Source of the DNA: Cordilura impudica
Taxonomy: Eukaryota; Arthropoda; Insecta; Diptera; Scathophagidae
Length of the DNA: 64,000 nucleotides
Assembly: GCA_963682025.1 (NCBI GenBank)
Contig: OY821519.1
Coordinates: forward strand, 2,884,501-2,948,500
Direction of reading: 5' to 3'
This document shows, in pieces, positions 37,671-49,043 of this stretch. Position numbers and translations under genes: made by a program. The notes under the pieces were generated by a model, which saw only the letters and a program-made list of their open reading frames with translations, did no database searches and was not told the DNA's origin. The number at the start of each line of letters is the position of its first letter. Positions within the stretch are counted from its first letter, which is position 1.

Positions 37671-40600
37671 TATACCCTCCACTCCAGTGTGCCGAGGGTA
37701 TATATAAGTTCGTCATTCCGTTTGTAATAATTAGAAAAAAAAATTTTGGACCCCATAAAATATATATATTTGTGATCCTTATAACAACCGGAGTTGATGT
37801 AGCGATGTCCGTCTGTCCGTCTGTGGAAATCACGATGACGGCATCAATCGGGCAGCTAGGGTGCTCGTTGACATAAAAAATGATTCATTAACATCCTGAA
37901 AAGTTTGCTATTTAAAATCGTCCAAATCGGTCGATTAGGGCCCGAGATTTGAATGAAGAACTAAAAAAAGTCTTGAAAAAATGTAATTTTCTATGTTGTT
38001 CTTGTCACGATCACGCCCTGAATAGTGCAGCTACAGTGATCATTTTTAGTGAGAATGATTCACCAAATTCATGGAAAGATTTCTATTTCAAAAATCATTA
38101 AAATCGGTGGAACAGGTCCAGGGAAATCTCTGAAAAAGTAAAAAAAAAATTAAAAATATGATGTTTCTATATTGTTCTTGTTGTTATTCTAAATGCTGTG
38201 TTGTTGTCATAGCTGGAATTGTTGTTTTTGTGGTCTTTGTGGTAATAATATAATAAAAACTAACCCTTTGTACATTTTTTTATTAACTCTGGTAGAAAAA
38301 TTTAAAAGTTTCCATTGTTTTGGCATCACTCTAAAAATTTGTTAGATCATTTCTGTTATTACCACGAGCCTGCCTGCAAAATTTCAGATCGAATGGCTCA
38401 CGGGAACTTGGTTAAAATCAATCCAAAATTTTTTCGACAAGCAGACACTACGTGTTAATATAAAGGGAGTAAAAATTCACCAACATCTAAAGCAAATAAT
38501 GCTAAAATACCTAGTTGTTAATAAAAAAAAACAATGTAAATAAAGAAAAAAAAATTTTATCTATAAATTTATTTATAAATTTATATAAACATATTAAATA
38601 ATACAAATAATATACATATATTATATATGTATGTGTGTATATCCATAACAACTGCATGTTAGAAATAAGTCGGTATATTATTTTATTTATATAAAATTCT
38701 GCAATATTTTGTTTTGGGGAAAATACATTTATTTTGCATTAACAGAGTGTCACTTCATTTTGCTCAGTGTGACTATGCCACAGTTGATGGCGCCACAATT
38801 TTTGTTTGTTCTAATTAGCTTTGCAATAGTTATTTCTATTTTAACATGAATGTTAATATTTTCAACTGGATATCATACAGAACAATGTTAAGAGTATAAA
38901 CGGGCTGGTCTTTTATTTCATATGTATTTTCATTATTCTTTTACAAATATGAACATAAGTTTGGCATATTAACTTTTTGTTGTCTTTACAAAATATAGTT
39001 ACCGAGTTCATCAATGAGTTTTTTGCTTTCAAAACAGTTCTACATAGTTATATAGAATTATTATTCTGCTTTACCTACAAAATATCTGATTGCGATTACA
39101 TCTAATTTTTAAAAATTGTTTATAATTACTAAAGCATTATTATTTACATAAATACAAAATTGCACTTTTTAAATTTTCCATTCAAATTTAAGAAAATATC
39201 AATTCTAAAAACTGGAATTAAAAATTTCCAATTATAAGTTACAATTAATTGAATTTCAGAAAATCATATCAAAACGTCGGAAATTATAATTTTAAATTTA
39301 GAAGACATCAATTGCATCTTTAATATATAAATTTTATTCGTTAAACACAAATTGAAATTCAAAAAAAAAAAAACACCAAATACCTATGTTTACATTTAAA
39401 AAATTTTTACATTTAAAAAAAAATCTTGACATTCAGGAGAAATTAATAGCTTTTCAGTACCGCGATTCAGTAACTTCTTTTAACGATAATCGAATCGTTA
39501 AAAAAAAGAAAATCGAAAAATTATCAGTAAAATTTTTAAACGATATTCGCTATTGTTAAAGTCAGCTGTTGTTGTTATCTAAACGACAACCATTTTTGTG
39601 TTGTTTATTCAATCGATAAAAACTTAAATTTTTAGGTTGAAATGTCGTCATACATAAATAAAAATCATAAAATAATGAAAATATTTTGCTTTAATTAAAA
39701 AACTTTTTTATATAAATAAAAAAATTAAATAGCATATTCAATTCATTATTTCATTTTCAAATAAATACACAGAAATATTAGTAAAAAAAATAAAGATATT
39801 AAACATAAACATAAAATCATCCTGTCAAACACGAAGTAATTTGTTTTTTTCTATTCTTCTTTGTGTTTTTCGGTTATTTTGACAGAGATGCCACTCGTCT
39901 ACAATTTAAATAAATAGAAATATAGATTTGTCGACTGTCGTTAAGATGTATGTACTTAGTGAATTACTTAATCCTTAGTGCAAACAACAATAGCTGTCGA
40001 TATATTTTACGATTGTCGGATCGTTGAAATTTACAGAATCGGACTACAGAAAACATTAATTTAAATGAATGAATTTTAGAAAACGTCAAATGATATTTAA
40101 GAATTGCGAACATAAAAACTGTTACATAAATAAACGCAATTTGATGAGAATGTTATTTTTTATATATAAATTTTCGCAATTTTTTTTGGATGAAAATTTG
40201 AAGTTTTTCAGAAAATAAAGAGAACAAATTATTTTATTTAAAATGTTTGGGACATTTGGTTTTTTGCGTTTGGCATCCCTAATTTGAATATTTGTTATTA
40301 TAAATTTATTCTCTATGTTTTCCAAATATGGCAATATTTTAATAAAAAAATTGAGAGAGTTTTTTTTTGGTTATTATTTTGTTACTCCATCCGACCTATA
40401 TGGCCACAATGAAGAAATATTTGGCCAGTTAAAAGAAACTATACAGCCATTTCCAATTAGCACGATTTAATGCACATAGCCACCCTACACAACCATTACC
40501 TTTGCAATGGAGGTTAGGGCGAGCTATTTAATTAGCAAAAACTAAATTAAAAGAGAAGTTATGTCATATAACCGGAAACGCATGTATATACATAGGTATA

Positions 40601-40827
40601 TAACCTAAATGCATGCCGATCAGCAACCACGATGACCAAAAAGCAAACACCGAAATAAATCCGAAATAATAGAAGAGACGAAAACCAACCCAAAGAATTT
40701 GCTGAAATAATTTGGTATTAAGTTTAACAAATTGTTTACTTTTTCATCTACATTTATTATCAAGACTCAAACCGAGGTGGAGGGTATAAAAGATTCGGCA
40801 CAGCCGAATTTAACACTCTTATTTGTT
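37671..40827 (+). mobile_element. 3.1-kb Helentron-like element, copy A
   Basis: The 5' end TATACCCTCCACTCCAGTGT is followed by GAGGGTATA (self-complementary with the start), then GATGTCCGTCTGTCCGTCTG. The 3' end has GGTGGAGGGTATAAAAGATT and the hairpin ATTCGGCACAGCCGAAT before CTTATTTGTT. It is collinear along its whole length with copy B at 49044..52131. No protein domain was recognised in the ~3 kb interior, which includes a CAGTTGATGGCGCCACAATT block. It looks like a large non-autonomous rolling-circle-type element. Confidence 0.7.
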
Positions 40828-41070
40828 AAGTAAGAGATTATTCTTGATTATTCGTAAATGTTCAAAATTCATTCATATTCATTAATCTAAAATGAATCAC
40901 TAATGATGAATCAGAGAGATAATCAATTAGTCTATAAGATATAATAATCATTATAAATAAATAATTAAATTGTATACAAATATCCTGACTGCACCTATCT
41001 ACATGGCAAAATGCTTTGGGCAGTAAAATAAGAATATAATAAATCTCTCGCCCAACAATTCTTATTAAAC

Positions 41071-41580
41071 TCTTCCTTTTAACTCATACTCTCTGTCTGT
41101 CTGTCTGCCATGGGGCAACCCCATTCCCTTCATCATATTGATCTGAAACTTGGCCCATAGTCTTGTTGTGACTATAGATTAATTTTGAGGTAGTCACGCA
41201 AAGTCACGGAGTGCTTTAAAACCCATTTCCCCTTATCCGATCGATCTGAAACTTGGTCGATAGACTTGCCGTGAAAAAAGATTAACTTTGACATAGTCAC
41301 GCACAGTCACGAAGTGATTAACACCTCACTTCCCCTCATCCGATCCATCTGAAACTTGTGACCAAAGATTAATTTTTAGATAGTCACACACAGTCACGGA
41401 ATGATTTAATTCCCATTTCCCTCATCCAATCAATCTGAAACTTGGTCCATACTCTTGTTGTGACCAAAGATTAATTTTAAAATAGTCATGCACAGTCACG
41501 CACAGTCACGGAGAGATTCAAAACTCATATGCATAAGGAAAGAAAGAAAGAGTTTTAATAAAAACTTTGTTTTTATGGGT
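41071..41580. repeat. inverted copy of the CAGATCGATCGGAT tandem element
   Basis: About four units of a ~115-base repeat, each with a GATC(G/A)ATCTGAAACTTGG block and TAGTCACGCACAGTCACGGA. The outer sequences match 11763..12170 in reverse. Confidence 0.6.
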
Positions 41581-41639
41581 AAGATTATTTTTCTACAATA
41601 ATTATTTAGTATAACAAACGTATACATTTTGGAATCGGA

Positions 41640-41850
41640 CAATTACCAGCAATATCATCCTTAAATTTCAACTGCAGTATTCCTTAAATATTTTTTTTTT
41701 GTAAATCGATAGCAAATTGCAATGGAGTGCATATTTTCATACATTTGTATGGAAAAAGATTAAGCCTTTTTGAATAGTAGTTTGCCCACGACATTGGGAC
41801 AGTCCGATTTAATATTCCTGGTCCTTGTAACATTCCAAAAAGTATATATT
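41640..41850 (-). repeat. fragment related to the 22838..25128 piggyBac-like element
   Basis: Reading the minus strand gives CATACAAATGTATGAAAATA and GAAATTTAAGGATGATATT-like blocks in the order seen at 22990..23160. No ends are present. Confidence 0.5.
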
Positions 41851-41875
41851 TGTTAAATGAAAAATATTAGTTTTT

Positions 41876-42320
41876 ATAACCTTCCTCCACACCACTGTGC
41901 AAAGGGTATATACCAGTTTGTCATTACGGTTGTAACGCATCAAAAAAAGGCATTTGCGACCTCATAAAGTATATATATATATATATTCTTGATCCTTATA
42001 ACAACTCGAGTCAATATAGCGATGTCCGTCTGTCCGTCGTTTATACCTGGGAATACTTAGGATAATAATGTTTGTCATTGTTTCGAGCAGGTTAATATTT
42101 AAAATTGGATAAATTGGACATCATTGTGCCAATATAATGACACCACAAAAAAAATTTAAAAATTCAATGTTTTTGTTGTAATTTATAATTTGTTTACTTT
42201 TTCAAATATTTGCTTTATATTTGTTATAAATAGGACAATAAGTCCAGATATTAATGAAAATGTAAAACCCAGATGGAGGGTATCAAAGATTCGGCATAGT
42301 CAAATTTAATACTCTTACGC
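41876..42320 (+). mobile_element. short Helentron-like element, second family
   Basis: 5' AACCTTCCTCCACACCACTG with GGGTATATAC, then GCGATGTCCGTCTGTCCGTC. The 3' end is GATGGAGGGTATCAAAGATT plus a decayed hairpin. It has the same plan as copies A and B with most of the interior absent. Confidence 0.6.
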
Positions 42321-44700
42321 ATTACTACTCGATTTTGACCGTAGGCTCCACGCTTGAGTATGGTGATGTAGCAAATGTGTGAATGTAAAAAGAGAAGTAC
42401 AAATCCAACACATAACTTACAGACAGTAAAAAACATTTGCAAATTTAATATTTAAAAAAATAATGATTTCCGCTAAGAAATATGTGTTTTTATGTAAATA
42501 GTTTTAAAATTATTTTCATATCCAAGCAATTAACCTTCAAAGCTTTTCTAAAAAGAATGCTCCGGTCTCCGCATTTTTCAATAGATATTTGAATAAGCTT
42601 TATATCTTATTTGCTGTACATAATTTAATTTATTTATAATTTAGTTATTTTAATTAACAATTCGTTTCGTTCTCCGAATATTTTTGTACGCCGCCTTAGG
42701 GGTATATCTTTTTTCTGAACCATTCATAATTTTCCATCAAACCTGGCATTTTATTATGTTTCGTGCACGTGCAATTTACCTATTTCAAGTTAATACTGAT
42801 CATTGAAACATTTTAAAGTTATACGCCTAATGTACATTGGTATATACATGTATACATTACATATATACATACATTCAAAGAAAAATATACATACATTCAT
42901 GCATACGTGTACATGTCTATTCAGCAAACATTTTGAAAATATGTGCACATTAATTTGTGTGTTTTTTTTCCCCCATTTGAAAAAATTGTTTACTTGTTGA
43001 TTAAACTTCCGCTCTTTGGCGATAAGAGGATTCAGTGCCTTAATATAATATTAATGCCGTTGTTGTTATTGTTGTTGCTATTATTTATTAGTGACATTAA
43101 TTGAAATAAGATTTTCATCAATTTGCAAACAATTTTTTTGTTAAATTGTAAAAACTTACACCAGAATGTTCGGGATTACAATGTAATGTGAATTTAAAGA
43201 AATAAATGGATTTTCATTGGCATGTGTACATACATACATATGTACATACTTATACCAACACGTTAAACGATAGTGTCTATAAGCCAAAAACAAACCTATA
43301 ACACACACTCAAAATGCTTGGAATTTAAAACTAAAAACAACAACAACAACAATATGAGCAAACTGAAAGAAAAATAAATAATTAACACAATATACGCCCA
43401 CTTATTGACGTCATATCCGGCACTCAAATTCGAATGAAAAAAATAAAAATAAAACAGAAGAAACAAAAACAATATTCATCACACACACTGAAAGAAAACA
43501 CCGAAATAAAACTCATGACAAACAATTTTACTAGGAATTTGGAAATGGTCAGACAAGCAGTGACTGGAAACCACACTTCCTTTTCTATTTCGAAAGATGG
43601 AGAAGTTAAATTTTTTTTATAAATCTCAATAATTGGCAATTCAATAGAAAATGCGCAAATGCAAAACGGTTCAAAAAAGTTTCCTATAAAAATTATATTA
43701 TTTCATTCATGAAGAAAGCTCGTACTAAAACAAAATTCTATTTTAAAAGTTAGAAATTGCGTTTTGTGAACTGGCGCGTTTAAGGTTTAAAAGACATTTA
43801 TTGTAATTATTAACTTTCAATAATTTTTTTTTTTTTTTAAATAATTCTACTATTCTTAATTTTTATTATGTATGAAGGTACATAGGTCAACATTAAGTGT
43901 TCACATATATACATATAAATATTATATATACTACTATTTTCTTTCGTTTTTGATTTTCTGTTGTGATGCAAGCGACTCTTCTCGGTTATTTTTTCCTTCA
44001 ATTTTTGCCAATTGAAATCAAAAAAAAAAACAGCACAATATTAAACTAACAACATATTGTTTATGGCTGCCAAATGAATTGTTCAGAACATGTTCATTAA
44101 TAAATACCTCTTCTCATTTAATACTTTGTGCGAAAATTTCATTCAGAAAAATTCTTTCTTCCTACACACATACTTATTCGTACACTCAAAATATTTTGAT
44201 AGCAAAATAAACAGATAATAAAATTTGCACTCCATTCGGATTAGCACTGTAGTTTAAATAAAATGAGTATAGGTACACAAATGTGGGAGCTTTGAGTCAG
44301 AATGAAAACAATGAGCTTGTTTCGAAAATAAACTACTCGTAGCCATTATGAATGATGATAATATCAAAGCATAAATTATTATTGAAGTGAACAAATTTAT
44401 CAATAACTTAAAAGAAAAAAAGGAAAAATGTGTACAGACAAGAAATTTATCAATATGCAAATTGTATATTAAATATGTTTAAAATTTTATCTGTTAAAAG
44501 GGAAAAGATTGAAATGTTTTTGTTAAGATTTTAGCTAACAAAACCGAATGAAGAGAATCAAGTGAATTTGAATAACTAGCGTTAATGGCGCCAGTCAAAA
44601 GAGTATACAACGATTAATGTCTAGACTCGTCTATGTACCCTCGAACTTGTAGATTCCTCTGAAAAGTTAATATTTGAATTATGCATTAATTATGTTCTTT
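42321..44700 (+). other. element-free intron segment upstream of sty coding exon
   Basis: AT-rich with (CA)n, TACATATGTATG and (GTT)n simple repeats; no recognisable transposon, RNA gene or credible ORF. One TGACGTCA octamer lies near 43406. It may hold regulatory sequence, but nothing specific can be shown. Confidence 0.5.
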
Positions 44701-44725
44701 TTCTTGTTTTGTTTGTTTCTTACAG
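44701..44725 (+). promoter_or_regulatory. sty: 3' splice acceptor of the sty coding exon
   Basis: A T-rich tract (TTCTTGTTTTGTTTGTTTCT) directly followed by TACAG fits the dipteran acceptor consensus closely, with no competing AG in the tract. The exon would begin at 44726, 175 bases before the start codon. Confidence 0.75.
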
Positions 44726-44900
44726 AAAGCGATCATCTGACGTCTCTTTTTGGTGGAAATTGAGAGAGAAAAAATATTGGAATTGTTTTGAAGTAGTTAA
44801 TATCGAATTTGAATCTCATAAAGAGGATGAGGAAAATTGATGATCCCCTGGCAAGAAAACGAGGGGATTGAGGTTTTTACAATCATTACTTAAACGCTAC
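44726..44900 (+). other. sty: sty 5' UTR portion with a short uORF
   Basis: Leader between the acceptor and the ATG at 44901. An upstream ATG at 44827 opens a 14-codon reading frame ending at TGA 44869..44871, 29 bases before the main start and out of frame with it. In the main frame a TGA at 44841..44843 blocks any N-terminal extension from further upstream within this exon. Confidence 0.6.
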
Positions 44901-46853
44901 ATGGATCGCAGAAATGGCGGCGATCCCTTGGCGCCTCCCCGGCCCCCTAAGTTATTACCAAAAGTCCATCGTCCCAGAGCTCCCGAGCCGCAGATGATGA
45001 GCGCAGTGATTCAGACAATTTCGACAACGCAAGTAGCAGCAGTAACTAAATCAGCAACAGCAACAGAAACAGCAGCAGTAGACACACCTCAATGTACAAA
45101 TCAAGCAGATTTAAGTAGAAATAATAACTTGAATCAGCCACATCATATTAGTATTAACAACACGTCGGCAGCAACGCCAACAACGATAACAGCACTACCA
45201 TCGGCATCAAGATCGGAATCAGGATCGGCTTTAATATCTGCTCCAACAAACAACATTAGATACAATAGGGTTAGCTACAGCAACAATCATATTGGAAATA
45301 TTGATGTTGTTGCACAGCAACCTGGTCAATTTGACGATTATCAAATTCATCATTTAACTTTCCTACCGCAGAGACCCTGCAATTTGAGTCGAAATAGTAG
45401 CCACGTTAGCTCATCTTCGTCATCATCAGCCGTTACAGCTACGAATAGTTTCACGCGACGCAGACCACCACCGGTAACACCTGCTGGTACTGGTTCAGTT
45501 GTACCACTTCTCACCATTAGCGGTGGCAACAATATCAATTTCCTTAATCATTTCCATAGCGCAGAGCCGGTACCAATATCTCCAGTCACACTGGCGCAAC
45601 CGCGACCCGAGTCCGAACGGCTCACCAATGAGTATGTGGATACTCCTTTGCGAACGGCGCAACAGTTGCAAAATGCGACGCGTCTCCAACATCCGGCTGG
45701 TCAACAAGACAACGGCCAAACGACGACGCATCATCTGTTGCTTTTGCCGCAGCGTGAGCAACGCCAGCAATATCAACAGCACCAAAGCCATCAACACTCA
45801 CATCGTCCTGCGGGAACTGCTGGTTCAGCGAGCGCAACGATGGGTATCGTCGATGGAACAGACGGCCTTTTACATTCGCACCACCACCTCCATCACCAAC
45901 AAAACCACCTCCATTTCCAGCACCTTAATCCCAAAGCGCCGACGCAGGCTACGCCGGTGACCGGCAAATTTCCTCCTATGCCGGAAACGCAGGGATACGC
46001 AGCTCCGGGTATGCAGCCAAGCAATCAACCGATCACTAAACAACCCGCCTTATCAAATAACGATAACACTTGCAAATTTGCTAAAGAACTTCCTGCGCTT
46101 GATGAGTTGCTTGATATACATAATATTGCAACTGGCATATCTACGCCGCAGGGCATGATGTCGGCCGTCAACGGAGCTAGTCCTTTGGGTACGCCCATTA
46201 TCATAGGCAGCGGTGATGCACCGTCATCCCTCAATCCAATCACCTGCCCTCGATGCGATCGCTGCCGTTGTGAACAATGTCAGAGTCCTCGCCCGCTTCC
46301 ACAAACCTGGGTGTGCAACAAGACATGTCTCTGCAGCGCTGAATCTATCATCGACTATGCCTCATGTCTATGTTGCGCTAAAGCACTCTTCTACCATTGT
46401 GCCCGCGATAACGACATGGATTGTGACGATGGCTCCAACACGCCCTGTGTCGATAACCCCTGCTCGTGCGGCCCATACAAACGCACCCAAAGATGGGGTT
46501 GGCTAGGTGCCCTCTCTCTCGTTCTACCCTGCCTGTGGTGTTATTGGCCGATGCGAGGCTGCGTGGCACTCTGCGAAAAATGTTACGGTAAATTTGCGAG
46601 ACGGGGCTGTCGATGTCAACAAATTGGCTCAACATCCAGCATGTTTCCCATCGCATCTATTGGTAATGGTGCTAACGTCGTCGTTCTAACCAACGGTAGT
46701 AATATTCCCAATAACAGTAATGGTACTTCAAAGTCATCAGGCGGTGGACACCATCACATTCACCACACAGACTGCACTACCACCAGTAGGATTCTAAGAA
46801 AAGGAGATCTTACACCCGAAAAAAGATTGCTAGACTCCAGTCCTGAGTATTAG
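44901..46853 (+). CDS. sty: Sprouty, RTK/FGF-EGF signalling antagonist
   Basis: 650 residues, complete in one exon, stop TAG at 46851. In Drosophila, Sprouty is an intracellular membrane-associated inhibitor of Ras/MAPK signalling downstream of FGF and EGF receptors. Seen here: the N-terminus MDRRNGGDPLAPPRPPKLLP; a long Ser/Thr-, Asn-, Gln- and His-rich region; NEYVDTP with Tyr245, the conserved motif matching the Cbl-binding tyrosine of vertebrate Sprouty2; and the Cys-rich Sprouty domain at about residues 449..572 (from CPRCDRCRCEQC through CLCCAKALFYHC and NPCSCG to CEKCYGKFARRGCRCQ), which targets membranes. The C-terminal tail is Asn/Ser/His-rich. It is modestly longer than my recollection of the ~590-residue Drosophila protein, the excess being low-complexity sequence. 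ATG 44901 is chosen because it is the first in-frame ATG after a stop at 44841 and matches the family N-terminus; an upstream TTG at 44868 is not a likely start. Confidence 0.95.
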   Translation: MDRRNGGDPLAPPRPPKLLPKVHRPRAPEPQMMSAVIQTISTTQVAAVTKSATATETAAVDTPQCTNQADLSRNNNLNQPHHISINNTSAATPTTITALPSASRSESGSALISAPTNNIRYNRVSYSNNHIGNIDVVAQQPGQFDDYQIHHLTFLPQRPCNLSRNSSHVSSSSSSSAVTATNSFTRRRPPPVTPAGTGSVVPLLTISGGNNINFLNHFHSAEPVPISPVTLAQPRPESERLTNEYVDTPLRTAQQLQNATRLQHPAGQQDNGQTTTHHLLLLPQREQRQQYQQHQSHQHSHRPAGTAGSASATMGIVDGTDGLLHSHHHLHHQQNHLHFQHLNPKAPTQATPVTGKFPPMPETQGYAAPGMQPSNQPITKQPALSNNDNTCKFAKELPALDELLDIHNIATGISTPQGMMSAVNGASPLGTPIIIGSGDAPSSLNPITCPRCDRCRCEQCQSPRPLPQTWVCNKTCLCSAESIIDYASCLCCAKALFYHCARDNDMDCDDGSNTPCVDNPCSCGPYKRTQRWGWLGALSLVLPCLWCYWPMRGCVALCEKCYGKFARRGCRCQQIGSTSSMFPIASIGNGANVVVLTNGSNIPNNSNGTSKSSGGGHHHIHHTDCTTTSRILRKGDLTPEKRLLDSSPEY

Positions 46854-48620
46854 AAATATACGAGTATTCCAAGCACAGTTATCTTGCGCCCTCAGAAATA
46901 TTTATTAAAACATTCGTTCACTACAATAGCAGTAACAGCAATAAGAAATCAATTGACAAATAAAACAGTGATTAACTACGTTAGTTTTAACAGTATTTAA
47001 ACCAAACAAAAATTTATGAAATATTGAAAAAAAAAAATCTTACAAAAATGAAATTATGTTTAATTGCTTAATTTTTATTTATTCTACTTTTCTTGTGATA
47101 CACATTTAAAACGCTGTTGAAACATACGTAAGAACTGTTAATTGTTTTGTCGTAGTTCCTCTGAGCAGGATGACCAAAAATTGTACCATTATCTAGATTA
47201 AGGTAAATCACATGGTGGTTAACTGAATGTTTTATTACACAGTATCATCTTAGGCAGAGATGTGAAAATCATTCAAAGCATTTACGATGTAAATATGTAT
47301 GTATATTAATAGAAATTATATTAAATTAAACTATGTAAATTAAAATAAAGACAAATCTAACATGTATTTAGATAAAATCTCACGCTTACATTTTTGAATT
47401 ATTATTATTTAAAAAATAATAATGAACAAAATAACAAAGGCGTCTAAAAATAAGCAACCACTCCTCACACATTCACAGTAGTGTCTGTTAAACGAAAAAG
47501 CGACTCTGATATCTCCAAGATACTCCTCAAGCGCTTGAACGGACCTCAGTCATTTTGTTAACATTTTTCACAAGTGTTTTAATCAAAAATGAAAAGCAAA
47601 CATCAAATTCAAAATCAATCCAATAGCAAAATTCAAAACTTCAACACAACCAACCAGTAAGAACGACAAGGAAAAACAGTTAATAATTTAAAAGAAAATA
47701 GTTCGAAATTATAAATAAAACTAAATTAAAACAAAAAAAAAAAAAACTTTTACTAAACTAAATACGTATACATAAATGAACATGTACTACCTACATATAT
47801 GTATGTATATAAACCATAGTATATACAACTATAGATATTTTATGTTTGTATATGAATAACAAAAAAAAATAAATAAATAAATTTAAAAAAAAAAATATAT
47901 AAAAAATGAATAACCAAAGACTGCAAACAGATAATTATTAATACATAATTAGAAATGTTATTAAGCGAAGAAAATAAAATGAGGAAACATACACATACAT
48001 ATATGCACATATAAACAACAAAAACAAATAAATAAATAAATCAACATGATCAAAAACTCATACACACACACACACACAGCCACATTCACGATCTATCCAA
48101 TAGTGGACGTATAAAAAAAAAGAAAATAAATAAATCCAAAAACAAAATAAATTATGCCAATATTCTTTAGTTTTCTGTTTGATAGATATTTCATTAAAAA
48201 AAAAATAAAACTTGAAATTTGTTTTAGCATTTTGTATTTCAAACGATTTCCGACTTTATGTTATTAACATTTTATTTATACATATATACATATATATATT
48301 TTTTTTTGTCACTATATTGTTCAATATCTAAGTCAAGTTGAAATGGTTAATGAAATTTAACAAGTTATAGGTCTACAGAAATATGTAAATTATCATTATA
48401 AATACTATGATTATAATATACTACATAATTATTATGATTATTTCTTATTTTTAACATATTTAAGTACTTTAAGGATTTTTACATAATTCCATTTAATTCT
48501 TTTTCCATAATAACTACAGCAGAAGCATCAAACAAATTATAAGTTAAAATTATGTATTTTTGTTATTATTTTTTAACAAATATAATAAAATATTTAATAA
48601 ATAAAAAAAATAAACATCTC
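46854..48620 (+). other. sty: probable sty 3' UTR / downstream flank
   Basis: Very AT-rich, free of recognised elements, with several AATAAA hexamers (46959 is the first clear one; others follow near 47345, 47715 and 48125). Long AU-rich 3' UTRs suit a feedback regulator, but the true cleavage site cannot be chosen from sequence alone. Confidence 0.4.
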
Positions 48621-49043
48621 TGCATTTGTTTTAAGAGAGTAATATACCTTGGAAAAGATCAGGTACGTGGAAGGGTAACCCCTTAAGGAGAAATTATTTA
48701 TTTTTGTTTATTTATTTTTTATTACATGGACTCGGAATATGGCAAATCAGTTTTATTTAATGTAAACGATTTTTAGAGTAATAGTGGCGATTTTTTTTAA
48801 TTTTCTACCGATCGATCCAAATAATCGATTTATTTTCGGAAACAGATAAAGTACTTCTTATTTTGATTTATGAATTGTTAAACTTAATCTAATATAATAT
48901 CGAAAGATGAATAACAGGAATTTTAAATTTGTAATCAAATCGAGAAGAAACAACTCCTTTAAGTCATAACAATTTTAGGAATGTTGCTAACAATATCGAT
49001 AATTTTTGTTGGTCAATGTAGTATGTATGCAAAAATCTCTTTT

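Larger units (their letters stand above)
1832..44725 (+). other. probable sty intron, rich in transposons
   Basis: Long AT-rich stretch with no supported host coding gene, ending in a strong 3' splice site (polypyrimidine tract then TTACAG) at 44725. Only the 3' boundary is well supported. Parts not covered by a listed element (for example 13.1..15.8, 20.6..22.8, 25.2..26.4, 31.9..34.2 and 42.3..44.7 kb) show AT-rich DNA with short TACATATGTATG, (CA)n and (TAA)n simple repeats and nothing else I could name. Confidence 0.4.

Noticed and set aside
44868..44900. Eleven-residue N-terminal extension of Sprouty
   Set aside because: It would start at TTG; the first in-frame ATG is 44901 and gives the family's MDRRNGG start.
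45499..45960. Alternative-frame ORFs inside sty
   Set aside because: Shadows of the Sprouty coding sequence caused by its low-complexity composition.
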